NCBI GenBank assembly: GCA_016271365.2
Contig: CM057456.1
Coordinates: 161,808,501-161,872,500 of the forward strand
Source: Neoceratodus forsteri
Lineage: Eukaryota; Chordata; Ceratodontiformes; Ceratodontidae
Direction: 5' to 3'
DNA: 64,000 bases
The translations under genes and the position numbers were made by a program. Under the pieces are notes generated by a model that saw only the letters and a program-made list of their open reading frames with translations, made no database searches and was not told the origin of the DNA. This document shows, one piece after another, positions 1 to 10,337 of the stretch. The first letter of the stretch is position 1; every line of letters starts with the position of its first letter.

Positions 1-29
1 TAGCTGATCCATCTAAGCATTATCGTTTG

Positions 30-300
30 ACCACTGCCACCCCACACCATCTGGGTCAAACGTAATTCCGGGTTTATGGTAGCACACCCACCTTCAACTA
101 GTAGGTGTCAAGCACATGTTGGTATCCAGTGCCCCCACCCTTCCCCAGTCACTGTCAAGCACTCCCCCAGATATCAAGTGGCACACCCAACCCTCACCCT
201 GTCAGTGTGAAGCACTGTTTGGTGTTTAGTGGCCACCTCACCCCATCCCAGTCAAGCAATCTGGTGTCCAGTTTTTCCCACTTGCCTTGTATGATGCTTT
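30..300. repeat. Degenerate ~49-bp minisatellite, left part
   Basis: Imperfect units built around TCAAGCACTCCCTGG...TCCAGTGG...CACCCTCACCC start near 106, 154, 208 and 252, a spacing of 44-54 bp. The same unit type resumes at about 2,160-2,490, beyond the L2 LINE. The LINE therefore appears to have split one array. Confidence 0.65.
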
Positions 301-309
301 CTGTGGTGT

Positions 310-2152
310 CCAGTGTTCCCTTACCACTCACTAACTGTGCAACCCAACCTGTCAGCAGCTCCATCGAGTTTTTACACAAACTGATTGTGATGAGATTGCT
401 TGCTACTTTGCGAACAAGGTTGACGACATCAGGAGGGGTGCCACCAGCTTCACTCTAAGGGGGTTGCTGTTGGTCGGTGCTTTGTCGCAGAGCCCAGAGT
501 TTCCTGGAGTACCTTTGACCTGCTGGATCTCGTAGACATTATGAGGATTGTCCAGGAGATGCATCCCACATGCTGTAGTTTAGACCCTGGCCCTACTTCC
601 CTGATTTTGGGTTGTAGTGAGATCATTGGCCCAGTCTTAGCTTGGATTGTCTGGTGCTCTTTGGATATGGGTGAGTTCCCTAGCTCCTTGAAGGAGGGGG
701 TGGTGATTCCCCTTCTGAAAAAAGCTTCTTTAGACCCGGAGAACCTAGAAAACTACAGGCCTATCTCTAACCTCCTTTTTGTGGGGAAGGTTATTGAGAA
801 AATTGTGGCTGCTCAATTGGATAACCATTTAACCACCCATAATTTATACAGACCTCTCCAATCTGGTTTTCACAAGAGGCATAGTACCGAGACTGCTCTG
901 GTTCGGGTGCTCAATGATCTCCTGATGGCGAGAGATTGGAGATACCACTCTGTCTTGGTTCTCCTACCTCTATCTTCAGCTTTTGATACTGTGCGCCATG
1001 GGGTTCTGCTTGAATGCCTGAGGTTCATCTGTGGGTTGTCTAGTACAGTTCTCAGATGGTTTCCATCTTTCCTCGCTGGGAGAATGCAGAGGATGGTCTC
1101 GGGTTTGTTTTCATCCAGGGCTTTCTCTCTGCCTTGTGGGGTACCTCAGGGTTTAGTACTGTCCCTCATGTTATTAGCAGTATATATGCTGCCCCTCAGA
1201 GCATTGTAAGATGGTATGAGCTGAGGTTTCACTGCTATGCTGAAGATACCCAGCTCTACCTGTCTTTGCACCCAACCAGGTTGGCGTATCTCACTACTGA
1301 ACAACTGCCTAGCAGAAATCCAAGATTGGATGAATTCCTGTGGTTTGAAGTTGAACCCTGGAAAGACTGAGGTTTTGGTCGTGGACGCAGGTCATAGGGT
1401 AGAGGGATTGAGGACTGGGCTCCCTTTCAGCTTAGTTCTGGGGAGGCACAGATTCTCACCTCCGAACGGGTGCGTAACCTGGGAGTAGAGCTTGATGTTG
1501 GTCTGACTTCATCATCAGGTGTTGGAAGTCGTCAAGCTAGCCTTTTTCCACCTTAGGAACATTGCCAGGATTAGGCACCTTGTTCCACCCAGTGACCAGC
1601 CTGTTCTATTCCACGCCTTTGTGACATTGCACCTTGACTACTGCAAGTCCCTTTATTTAGGGCTTCCTGGGGTTGATATCTGTCGCTAGCAGCTAGTGCA
1701 GAACGTGGCAGCATGTCTGTTGACTGGGGCATCGAGGAGATCCCACATCACCCCTGTGCTGCACGCTCTGCACTGGCTGCCATTACAAAGCCCTACATGG
1801 ACAGGGTCCCGATTACTTGAAAGAACTCCTGGTTCCTTACACTCCTGTGTGACAGCTCCACTCAGCTGACGAGGGGTTGCTGGAGATTCGAGGATTAATT
1901 TGCAGTCATCCGGTGCGCATGCTTTCAGATTTTGCGCACCTACCCTCTGGAATTCTCTGCCCGTCAGCTCCAGGAATGCAGGGCAGTGGGGAGTTTTAAG
2001 CAGACACTAAACTTTTCTATGGGAAAGACATTCCCAGTTTATTGTGATTTTATAAGATATGTATTTGTGTATGTTTTTGTCTGAATTAATTCTGTACAGC
2101 ACCTTGGACTCTCGAAAGAGCTTCATTAAATAATATTATTATTATCTTATTA
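310..2152 (+). mobile_element. L2-clade LINE, 3' part, copy A
   Basis: A 5'-truncated LINE2-type non-LTR retrotransposon. Frame remnants from about 365 resemble the region before the RT (CDEIACYF...VDDIRR). The reverse transcriptase follows at 541-1,490. A C-terminal tail at 1,620-2,030 carries a HLDYCKSL-like motif and the ALHWLP block. The 3' end is an ATT-rich microsatellite at about 2,129-2,148, as is usual for L2 relatives. The reading frame is broken several times. Copy B (52,000-53,825) keeps some frames that are broken here and the reverse. Confidence 0.85.
541..1488 (+). pseudogene. L2 LINE reverse transcriptase, broken
   Basis: The RT copies element RNA into DNA at a nicked target. 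Visible blocks in order are: the ENYRPISNL motif near 750; RPLQSGFHKRHSTETAL near 850-900 (fingers/palm); SSAFDTVRHGVLL near 975-1,010, where the usual D of motif A is S; GVPQGLVLS near 1,140 (motif B); and CYAEDTQLYLS near 1,234-1,265. That last block is the catalytic YADD box with the first Asp changed to Glu. A frameshift near 1,200-1,237 separates motif B from the YAED box. The altered box and the broken frame indicate an inactive copy, subject to the base-call doubts for this window. Confidence 0.85.
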
Positions 2153-2490
2153 TGTAGTGGCTGCTCCATTATTACCCTCATCCTGTGAAGCTTCCCCATG
2201 TCCAGTGGCCTCCCACCCTCACTCATTATGTGTAATGATTTCTCTGTTCAGTGGCTGTCTGCCATCACCCACTCCCAGTCGAGCACTACCTAGTGAAATG
2301 TAGCCCCCTCACCCTCTCCCTGTCCCAATCAAGCACTCCCTGGCCAGTGGTCCCTCCTACTCTCACCCTCTCTTAATCCAAATACTCTTTGGTATACAGT
2401 GGTGCCCGCTGCCCTCACTCAGTCCCAGTAAAAGCACTCCCTGATAGCTAGTGGTTTTACCACCCTTTCCCCATCTCAATCATTTTTAGC
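2153..2490. repeat. Degenerate ~49-bp minisatellite, right part
   Basis: Units begin near 2,277, 2,326, 2,376 and 2,427, a spacing of 49-51 bp. They share the AGCACTCCCTGG / CCAGTGG core with 106-300. Continuity across the L2 insertion supports an array that predates the LINE. Confidence 0.65.
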
Positions 2491-3170
2491 CCCTTCTCCC
2501 TAGCCCTTCTGCCACAAAAAAAAAAAACACATACGTTAGTACAGGCCCTCACCTTAAGCCATGATTTGTCTACTCACAGAGCATTACTTCCTTCCCACCT
2601 CCCAATCCATAGTGCACTTCAGCCTGTCCCATTAATAAATGGACTCTGTTTAAAATTGACCAGTTTGAAACTGGCATCCGCCCATCCAGTGTGGGTAGAT
2701 TTTGTATCTGGCAGGTACAGTCCTCAGTTTAATGCACATGCTGGGTGCCTTGTGTTCAAACAGCCACACTGTTAATTCCAGGCAACAGGATGAAGAACAC
2801 TAGGTGTTTGGATGGGGTGCACAGTTGGTTGTGGTGCACTTCTGTATTTCAGCCTGTACATGTATCAAGACTCTGCACCGTGTTATTCAGGTATGAGGCA
2901 GAGCAGTAGTGTAGCAGGCAGTTGAAAATCATTACCTGCTTTTCTGCCTTTCTGTCTGCCTGCCTGTCTTTCTTTTTCTTTCTGCTTTCTCACTGTGGTG
3001 TTTGGGTGGTAGTGAGGCAAATGGAAAAACAATTGCTGGTGTGGCGAATCCAGTTTTCGTTTCTTCTCTACCGGCATGTCCCTCTTTAATGATCGATTCA
3101 CTGCACTGAGTCACTGCGGCATTCTGGTGGTAGCAGGAAACTGAGGAAAACAAACAAAACACCTGTGTGG
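2491..3170. other. Unassigned repeat-flanking sequence
   Basis: I recognise no gene here. The stretch holds an A-rich run at about 2,516-2,528 and a pyrimidine-rich CTTT/CTGC stretch at 2,939-2,992. Short open frames show no recognisable domain. The block is conserved in copy B at about 54,185-54,844. Confidence 0.5.
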
Positions 3171-3764
3171 AAACATAGGAACATAGACTTTGACGGCAGA
3201 TAAGAATCGCTTGGCCCACCTAGTCTGCCCTTTTCCCTACCTATAGGATAAGCTGCAGATCCTATTTAACCAACAGCCTATTTCTTCCTACCCCACACAA
3301 ACATTGCATTATGTCTGTCCCATGCATTCTTGAATGCTCCACAGTTTTAGACCCCATAGTCTCCTCAGGAAGGCTGTTTCATGCATTCACCACCCTCTCT
3401 GTGAAAACTCACATTGACCCTGAGCTGTCCCCCTCTATCTTTAAATTGTGTCTCCTTGTTCTTCCACAACTCTTTTTCTGAAAGATGCTACCTTTTTGGA
3501 CTTTGTTGATTCCACTGAGGTACTTAAAAGTTTCTATCATGTCCCCTCCCTTTCCTCAAGGGTATACATATTAAGCTCCTTTAGTCTCTCCTCGTATGGC
3601 TTTTCTTGCGGACCCTGCACCACTTTAGTTGCCCTCCTGTGGACTACCTCCATTATGTCTATGTCCTTGTGGAGATGGGGTCTCCAGAACTGGACGCAGT
3701 ACTCCAGATGGGGTCTCACCAACTGTCTATACAGAGGGATAACAACTTCATGTTTCTACTGGTG

Positions 3765-3978
3765 AGGCAGTATAGGCAGTGGTCTAAGGCTCTGAGCTGC
3801 AAATCTGGTGACATCCAGCAGACCAGACCTGGGTTTAAATCCCGCAGCTTCCACTTGCATACTGTGTGACCCCGAGCAAGTCACTTAACCTCCTTGTGCT
3901 CCCAGGTCACTCCTGTAAAAAAGCTTTCAGCTTAGTGTGCTATACCTGGTTAAACAACTAAATAAAAAATAAATAAAA
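3765..3978 (+). mobile_element. MIR-type (CORE) tRNA-derived SINE, copy A
   Basis: An RNA polymerase III retroposon. A tRNA-like head has an A box (TGGTCTAAGG, 3,780-3,789) and a B box (GGTTTAAATCCC, about 3,832-3,843). A MIR/CORE-like block follows (TGTGTGACCCCGAGCAAGTC ... CTTAACCTCCTTGTGC). The tail is AAATAAATAAAAAT. It is inserted sense-strand into the antisense CR1: the interrupted CR1 text resumes directly at 3,980. I see no long target-site duplication, as expected for L2/CR1-mobilised SINEs. Confidence 0.8.
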
Positions 3979-4190
3979 ATGCCTCTCCCTATACATCCCA
4001 GTATCCCCCCAGCCCTTCCTACTGCCTTCTCACATTGCTTGCTTACCTTAAGGTCATCTGATATGATTATCCCCAGGTCCCTTTCCATTTTTTGTTGTTG
4101 TTTCTACCTCCCCACCCCATTGTGTAATCTTCCCTGGTTTTTGTTTCCCAGGTGCATTATTTTGCACTTTTTTGCATTGAATCCAAGATG

Positions 4191-4881
4191 TCATACTTCT
4201 GACCATTCCTCCAATCTTGCCAAGTCCCTTCTCATCCTTTCCACACCTCCTTGTGTATCAACCCTATTGCAAATCTTTGTGTCATCTGCAAAGAGGTATA
4301 CTTTTCCTTCCAGTCCCTCTGCAATGTCACTTATAAAGACATTAAAAGGACTGGACCAGTACTGAACTCTCAGGTACCCTACTAGTAACCCTTCTTTCTT
4401 CAGAGTGGACTCCATTTACAATTACCATCTGTGTTCTGTTGTCCAGCCAATGTTTTACCCAGGCTACCACCCTGGGACCCACTCCCAGGCTGGTTAATTT
4501 GACTATTAATCTTTTGTGTGGGACTGTGTCAAATGCCTTGCTAAAGTCTAGGTAGGCTATGTACACAGCCCCTCCCTGGTCTACTACTTTGGTCACCCAG
4601 TCAAAGAAATCAATTAGATTTGTCTAACATGACCTTCCTGCTGTGAACCCATGCTGCCTTGGGTCCTGTGCCCCACTGGCCTCTAGGTACTCAACAGTTC
4701 TTTCCTTCAGAAGTGATTCCATCACTTTCCCTACCACAGAGGTCAAACTGACAGGTCTGTAGTTTCCTGCCTGTGTCTTGCTCCCACTTTTGTGAAGGGG
4801 TATCACACCTGTCTTCCTCCAGTCCTCAGGTACCACACCATCCTCCCATGATTTGTTAAAAAGGGTAGTCAGTGGTGTCAC
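4191..4881 (-). pseudogene. CR1 ORF2 reverse transcriptase, broken
   Basis: This is the catalytic RT core of the antisense CR1. Motif A is [12 protein letters not shown]. Motif B is degraded here (TSRVPESSVLV), while copy B reads [15 protein letters not shown]. Motif C is FADDTK with both aspartates intact. The frame changes near 4,600 and again near 4,370. Copy B joins the second and third pieces in one frame (56,267-55,902), so at least one break in copy A is a one-base difference between otherwise identical copies. Confidence 0.85.
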
Positions 4882-5157
4882 TAGTTCTCTGCTTAATTAT
4901 TTTAGAATTCTGGGGTGAATTCCATCTGGCCCCATTGCTTTGTCCACCTTCAGTTTTAGGAGTACTTTCAGAACTCTTTCTTCTGTGAAAGGACTGGGAT
5001 CGACCCCCCATCCAGAGTGCTTCTGTTAATGGGATTAGGCACTCCCTCCTTCTCTTTGTGAATACTGAACAGAAGTATTGGTTCAGTATCCCTGCTTTTT
5101 CACTAGAACCTAGTTCTTTATTTCAGTGCTTGGGGAAACAACAAGAAAAAGACCAGC

Positions 5158-5499
5158 ATGTCAGCATTTCCTCTGTACCTAACTCAGACTGGTAAGGAGA
5201 AAACAAAGCAGACCAGAGTACAGCTCTCTGTTGGACAGGAAGTCAGTGGTGGGTTAGAGAGAGTTGTGAACAACCACGATTCAGACCTAGTCAGGTGTGA
5301 CAAAAGGTATCAGTATAGGATTACTGCATCTGTGTTTGGGACTAGGCTGCCCAAGGTCAGCCAGATCATCCCACTAGGCGGCAGGAACATCCTGTTTGAC
5401 GTGAAGTGGTTCCATAGGATAATACAGCAACTTAATCAGTGCTTGGAGAGACGCTTCAGCAGTAAAGCCGATGTCCCTCATATTCCACATCCCAATTAA
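5158..5499 (+). CDS. Small conserved ORF, possible YqaJ-like fragment
   Basis: An open frame of 113 codons starting at ATG 5,158, next to the 5' end of the antisense CR1. I do not recognise it firmly. The stretch CDKRYQYRITASVFGTRLPK resembles the RxxRITAS-FG opening of YqaJ-type exonuclease domains, which occur in viral recombinases and in some DNA transposons such as ISL2EU. The downstream catalytic D-ExK part of such a nuclease is not visible. Copy B (56,833) keeps the frame for 80 codons and then shifts. It could instead be a chance open frame in repeat DNA. Confidence 0.3.
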   Translation: MSAFPLYLTQTGKEKTKQTRVQLSVGQEVSGGLERVVNNHDSDLVRCDKRYQYRITASVFGTRLPKVSQIIPLGGRNILFDVKWFHRIIQQLNQCLERRFSSKADVPHIPHPN

Positions 5500-5925
5500 G
5501 TGGCTCCTGTTGTATATAGAGAAATATGGGTGTGAGCTCGTGGTTACTTGATTTAACTAGAAAAGCGCTATTTGATCTTGGGTAGATAAATCTGGTATCA
5601 TACAATCTCACCCCTGCATGTTCCATTTATGCAGTAGGTGCCAATAATAATAGTGAAGTTAGATGTTGCTTCAAAATATTTGATTTTTTAATACATATTA
5701 AAGGACTTTTTGTGATGTAACAAGTGAACCTCTGCTTTATTGTGTGATTGCTAAAGATACGGTTGTGTCCTGATGCTCCTGCTGCCTGCAATGTGGTGTG
5801 TGATTGGTGATTTGCTGCATTTATAAATCATTAAAAATGATGGCACTTCTTAGTGAGAGCTCAAGTCGACAGTGATGAGAATATGAAGTGCCTCTATTCA
5901 GCATCAAGTGTGCTGCTGCATTAAT
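5500..5925. other. Unassigned AT-rich sequence
   Basis: No gene, RNA or repeat family recognised. It lies between the small ORF and the first unit of a ~200-bp tandem family at about 5,926. It is conserved in copy B at about 57,175-57,600. Confidence 0.4.
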
Positions 5926-5959
5926 TTAGTGTGTCCATTTTTATTTAAAATGTATGCAA

Positions 5960-6426
5960 CGTCAATTCACGCCACACCGGCGACCCTGGTTTGGGAACGG
6001 ATTTGGGACATCGGGGGCTGGCAGGGGAGATGAAGGATTGAGCATCATGTGACTGCTCTCCTTCCTCTGGGGAGGGTAGGGGCACTGCATCATACTGTAG
6101 TGGTGACTGGTAGAGGCCAGCTGCACTACAGCTGCGTGCACAGCAAGGGGTTGGGGCGCGGTGGGCGTCAGTATGACATGCACAACGCCATTGCATGTCC
6201 GGCTCCCTGGGGAAGAAAATTAGCAGAAAATGGTGGGGTGATCTCAGTGTCTGATGGCAATGTCCCATGCCCCCGGACACGAGAGGTGCCTTCACCAGGG
6301 TGTGGCCGACTATGTGCGCATGGAGCGATTACCGCATGCCAGACCTGTTCCGGGGGTGCGGCGGCCAGGGGTCATTGGGCCCACTTCACAGGGAAGCAAA
6401 AAATAGAAATAATAAAAAAAATAAAT
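5960..6426 (+). mobile_element. Unclassified 467-bp retroposon with 12-bp TSDs, copy A
   Basis: Flanked by identical 12-bp direct repeats AAATGTATGCAA at 5,948-5,959 and 6,427-6,438. It starts CGTCAATTCACGCC and ends in an A-rich tail (AATAGAAATAATAAAAAAAA...). That is the signature of LINE-machinery retroposition on the plus strand. The body is GC-rich and matches no family I can name. Clear pol III boxes are not evident. The corresponding copy B insert is 57,635-58,105. Confidence 0.7.
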
Positions 6427-6854
6427 AAATGTATGCAATGTTTTTCAAAGTATTTGTGAATGCCAGGCAGGATTGAGTGGGACCGGGAGTAAGCAGCAGC
6501 AGAGGAAGAGAGAGCACAGCCAGTGGGAGCTGGAACTGCCTCAAGAAGTGATGAGATGGATTCAGAAAGCAAAAGAAATTACAGAACAAGATATTTGGGT
6601 GATTTAGTGTGGCTGACTTTTTTTTTTTTATTTAAATGTATGCAGAGTTTTTCTGTTAAGTATTTTTGAATTCCAGACAGGAGTAAGCAGAAAAAAATGT
6701 AAGCACATTGAGTGAGAGCTGGGAATTCTGTGAGAGGAGACAAGCTGGAGGGAGAAACTTAAAATCGCAGAAATACCTTGCTTATTATTTTAAGTTACTA
6801 AAAGGTAAAGGTGCCGCTGAGTGAGAGAGTGCAAGCTTAGGAGGGAGCAGGCAG

Positions 6855-7235
6855 GTGGTCGGTGGGGAACGTGAAAACATAACAGTTGGTTGGATCAGGT
6901 TATGGTTTAAATTTAAGAAATATTTCATAAAGATTAAGAAGGGACAGTGCTCCCAATCCTTAGCCTATCTCTATATCCTAGGCCTTCATTCTAGTGGAAT
7001 AACTACAAAAAATATTGAAATTGCACATCCTCTTCAGTCAGCTTTTACTGTACGTTTCATTGTATATTTTTTGTATATTGTTGTTGTTTGTTGATTGTAC
7101 ATGTATTTTTGCAATTGCCTTTGCTGATTGTAATTTTATGAACAGTATCTTGACCTGGCTCCAACCAGGTCCATCTTATAAATGAGCATTGCTCAATGAT
7201 GTTCACCTTGATAAATAAAGACTTTGATTGATTTT
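6855..7235 (+). mobile_element. LINE 3' tail, clade unassigned, copy A
   Basis: A short 3' fragment ending CCTTGATAAATAAAGACTTTGATTGATT, with an AATAAA signal and a short GATT/TTGA terminal repeat. This is typical of non-LTR elements that end in a short simple repeat rather than long poly-A. Upstream is a T/G-rich 3'-UTR-like stretch with no usable coding frame. The left boundary is approximate. Confidence 0.45.
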
Positions 7236-7429
7236 AGTAGTGTGGCTGGCTGACTGTGGAGGAGGGGGGTTCTTTTGCTGATGAGTTTACTATATGTATA
7301 GATCTATGAAGAGCAGTTTACTATATGTATAAATCTAAAATTTAAAGATTTTAGATTTCTAAAAATAGTAGCTGAAATAAACAGATTTGTACAATGGCAT
7401 CTGTCTTGATGCCTATTGCATAATTACAG

Positions 7430-7600
7430 ATCTTACTTCAAGAGACGGCTCTTGCAGCAAATAACACATAGGACTGAAGCCGGCAGGAGGCAGGACCCCA
7501 TGGGAAACTTCTAGCTAGCAGTCCATGGTGGGGACAGCACGCCCCGGCCGTCATGTATGGAATAAAGGATGGGTGGTCCCCGGTGTCCCCCAATTCTTTT
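7430..7600 (+). repeat. DIRS left inverted terminal repeat, copy A
   Basis: It pairs with 13,120-13,320 in inverted orientation over about 160 bp, with scattered differences. Landmarks are CTCTTGCAGC near 7,450, ACTTCTAGCTAGCAGT near 7,506 and GGAATAAAGGATGGGTGG near 7,560. It contains an AATAAA that may be incidental. Confidence 0.75.
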
Positions 7601-7746
7601 TCTGCCATTGACTTGAGCTCATTGTCTCTACAGATTGCCCCTCCCTAGTTTGACCACCATATTTGCTAATCTCTTAACCAGATTTCTTATTTTTCTCACC
7701 AAAAAGTCCACTTTTTCAGCAATTCGTTTCTCTGTCGTCTTCTCCT

Positions 7747-9273
7747 ATGCCTTCTACAAAGGGGCATCCCTCCAAGTGTGCCTGTGGAAAAAAGATCCCA
7801 TCCAAGGATGGCCACTGTTCCTGCCTGCTGTGCCTGGGCCCAGACCGCATTACCCAAGCCTGTCCCCACTGCCAGAAATATAACAGCTGGACAAGGATTC
7901 GCCACCAAAAGACCCTGCAGGCCTACCTCAGCGAGCAATGTTTGGCTGCCATGCAGAGGATTCCTCTTCAGGAAGGGGCTCTTCCCACCATAAATCTTTG
8001 GGGAAGCACAAAGAGAAGAGGAAAGGGGGAGAGAGAGCGCGTGAGAGAGAGAAGGAGAGGTCCCCATCGAGATCCAGATCTTCTGGCTTCCACTCTGCCT
8101 CCAACAGCAGATTGGACTCAGCCTCCCAGGTGACCCATTCTCCCTCTCTACTTACTGTTGTCAAGCCCCCCACCTTGGTCTGGGCATCAGGCTCTAAAGA
8201 TCATGGCTCCAGGTCTTTGGGCCCCTCACTTCAGTCACTGAAGATTCGGTCATTGAACTTACCTTCAGGTCAGACCACTGATGCTGGTAAGGGTCAGATG
8301 TCCGTGCACTCAGGGACAGCCTGTGTGTCTGGCACCAACTCCCAGGACAGGCGTAAGTCCTCGGAGCACTCCTCAGGGAGGTCTGCTTGCCAACCTCCGA
8401 GGCATACCAAACAGTCATCGGACAAATGTCTGTCAACACATCATATGTTGGGTGGGGACCACCACCAACGTCACTGCCTCGGCAGTCTAGATTCCGGCTC
8501 TGCCGAACAAGTCCCGATCATCACCGGTTTCTGCCTCACCACTGGTGAATGATTGGTCAGGCCTTAGCCCTCCAGAGGATGATTGGGTGATGACATTCAA
8601 GCAGACATCAACTACTGGGGTTAGGTCCTCAATTATTGCCCCAACGTCTTCTCCCACCCGCCCATCATCACTGGATCATAGCACTGCACCAGGTACAGGT
8701 GCTGGACCGGCGTCGGGCTGACTGACTTAGACCCAAAGCTGCATCTGTCCCAGGTCAAGGATCTTCTTGGCTGACTCAGACCCAAAGCTGAATCTGTCCC
8801 AGGTCAAGGACCTCTTTGGGCATTGGTGGGAGACCATCTGGATGGATTTCCTCCCACCTATGCCCCAAAGAATCGAGAACCCCCCTCCTGATACTGGGGC
8901 TCCCTTCAAAGTACCCACCCCATCTCTGGGCACAGATTCCACCCCACCTTTGGGCAAAAAGAAAGGGAAGGCTCCTTATAAGTGCCATTCGAGATCCTGG
9001 TCCCAGAGCCAGAGTTCCTCTGGCTCCCCCGACTATCACAGGCACAAGCAATGGCACAACAGGTCTCAGTCTTCTTCCTCCTCTGTGGACTACAACTGTT
9101 CAGACACATTCTCCTCTGATCCTTCATTCATCATGGACTTGTCACCCTTAGACATGAGAGACACCCCAAAATCATCAGCCAATGAAAGCTCCTTCATGGA
9201 GGTCATGCAGCACATCCAAACTCATGGGACAGAAGACAGAGGATTTGGACCCAGAGAGACTCTGTCTGGCTAA
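7747..9273 (+). pseudogene. DIRS gag-like ORF1, frameshifted
   Basis: This is the putative structural protein of the DIRS element. The N-terminus (MPSTKGHPSKCACGKKIPSK) has a Cys-rich cluster (CxCx...CxxCx...CPHC), a possible zinc-binding region. A Ser/Arg-rich segment and a Pro/Ser-rich middle follow, then a C-terminal acidic/Ser part ending at TAA 9,273. In copy A the frame shifts near 8,020-8,040, in a run of GGGGGAGAGAGAG that is shorter in copy B. Copy B reads 265 codons without a break (59,412-60,209). A ~49-bp direct repeat (PKLxLSQVKDL twice) lies at 8,721-8,818, with a stop between its units. Confidence 0.75.
8721..8818 (+). repeat. Direct repeat of ~49 bp inside DIRS gag
   Basis: Two consecutive units each read GACCCAAAGCTG[C/A]ATCTGTCCC followed by AGGTCAAGGA. 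The second unit lacks the in-frame relation to the first because of a TGA at the junction (CTTGGCTGACTC). Copy B has the same duplication at about 60,375-60,475. Confidence 0.75.
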
Positions 9274-10337
9274 ATATTTATGCCAGAAGGACCCTAGGCC
9301 AGTGGTCATCCCATCCTTAGTGGATACCTTTGTGGAAGTGCCCCCACACCTCTGCCACCATCCGCAAGAAGGCAGATCACCTCTACAGGGCACCTGAAGA
9401 GCAGCCCTTTTGGCAGAACATCCCTTGCAGACCCTGCTGTTATTTCAGCTGCCCATGATGGTCCCAGAGGCTGGAGGTACCTCAGCACTCAGCCCCAGAT
9501 AAGGAATCCAAACAACTGGAATTCCATGGAGTCAAAGTCTACTCATCAGCCACCTGTACCTGCAGAACCTGAACTTCCTTACTCATATGGTTCAGTTCCA
9601 GAACACTCTTTGGGAGCAGGGGATTGATATTGCAAAAGAGATCCCTGACTGTCCGCAGAAAGCAGAGCTAGAGAAGCTTCTGCAGACCTGCTTGGATGTG
9701 GGCACCACATGTCCACCAGTCAGCTTATGATTCAATGGACATGGCAATGAGGGCTGCAGCCATAGGAGTATGTGTCCGCAGGCATTCATGGCTCTGAGTC
9801 TCAGGGTTCACACAGGATGTACAAACCAACATCCTAGATGTGCTCTTCCAGGGTTCAGTCTTCTCTGAAGATTTGGAGAAGATCGCCAAGCTGCAGGACT
9901 CTGGTAAGGCAGTTTGGTTGGTACACTCAATGTACAAACCGAAACAACTGCATTTTTGAAAGCCTAATTTTAGAGGCCATGGGGGACAGCAGCCACAGTC
10001 TCTCTTTCAGCCTGGACAGCAACAGTGAGGTGGTTAGTCATAGAGGTGCCTCTAGAGGATCCACAGGGCCCTTCGCTAGGTCCGCCAAATTGGCCCTAAC
10101 CACTCTCTCCTCTTCTTCTACAGCTTGACACCTTGTCGGATCCACAGCCTCCCATGACCCCTGCAGGGGAGGCGGTCTGAGGCCACTTTTCTCTCTACAC
10201 CGAGGGTTGGTGAGCGATCACCTCTGATCGGTGGGTCCTTCAGCTAATCGACAACAGACACTCGATATAAGTCATCGAGTTCCCACTGGACAGGCCTCCC
10301 CCCCCCATTCCACTGCTCCCCAGCACATGCCAGGCTC

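Larger units (their letters stand above)
3171..5107 (-). mobile_element. CR1-clade LINE, antisense, copy A
   Basis: A 5'-truncated CR1 non-LTR retrotransposon read from about 5,107 down to 3,171. In order on the minus strand are: a DKAMGPDGIHPRILK-type block near 4,950; the RT fingers at 4,881-4,624 (NYRPVSLTSVVGKVMESLLKE); the palm with [16 protein letters not shown] at about 4,560-4,510; the [14 protein letters not shown] catalytic box near 4,290; and the C-terminal thumb/tail ([18 protein letters not shown]) at 3,722-3,537. The 3' end is the conserved CR1 tail. A MIR-type SINE splits it at 3,765-3,978. Several frameshifts are present. Confidence 0.88.
5926..7260. repeat. Local tandem family of ~200-250 bp units, interrupted twice
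   Basis: The motif TTTAGTGTG...TATTTAAATGTATGCA...AGTATTTGTGAATTCCAGGCAGGA recurs at about 5,926, 6,601 and, as a start only, 7,236. Unit 1 is split by the retroposon at 5,960-6,426. Unit 2 runs into LINE-tail sequence that ends near 7,235, after which a third unit start follows. The same arrangement is in copy B. Confidence 0.55.

Noticed and set aside
7938..8552. Arg/Ser-rich ORF resembling an SR splicing protein
   Set aside because: It is the DIRS gag region in a shifted frame. Copy B reads the same SR stretch as part of the gag frame starting MPSTKGHPSK, and the element context is clear.
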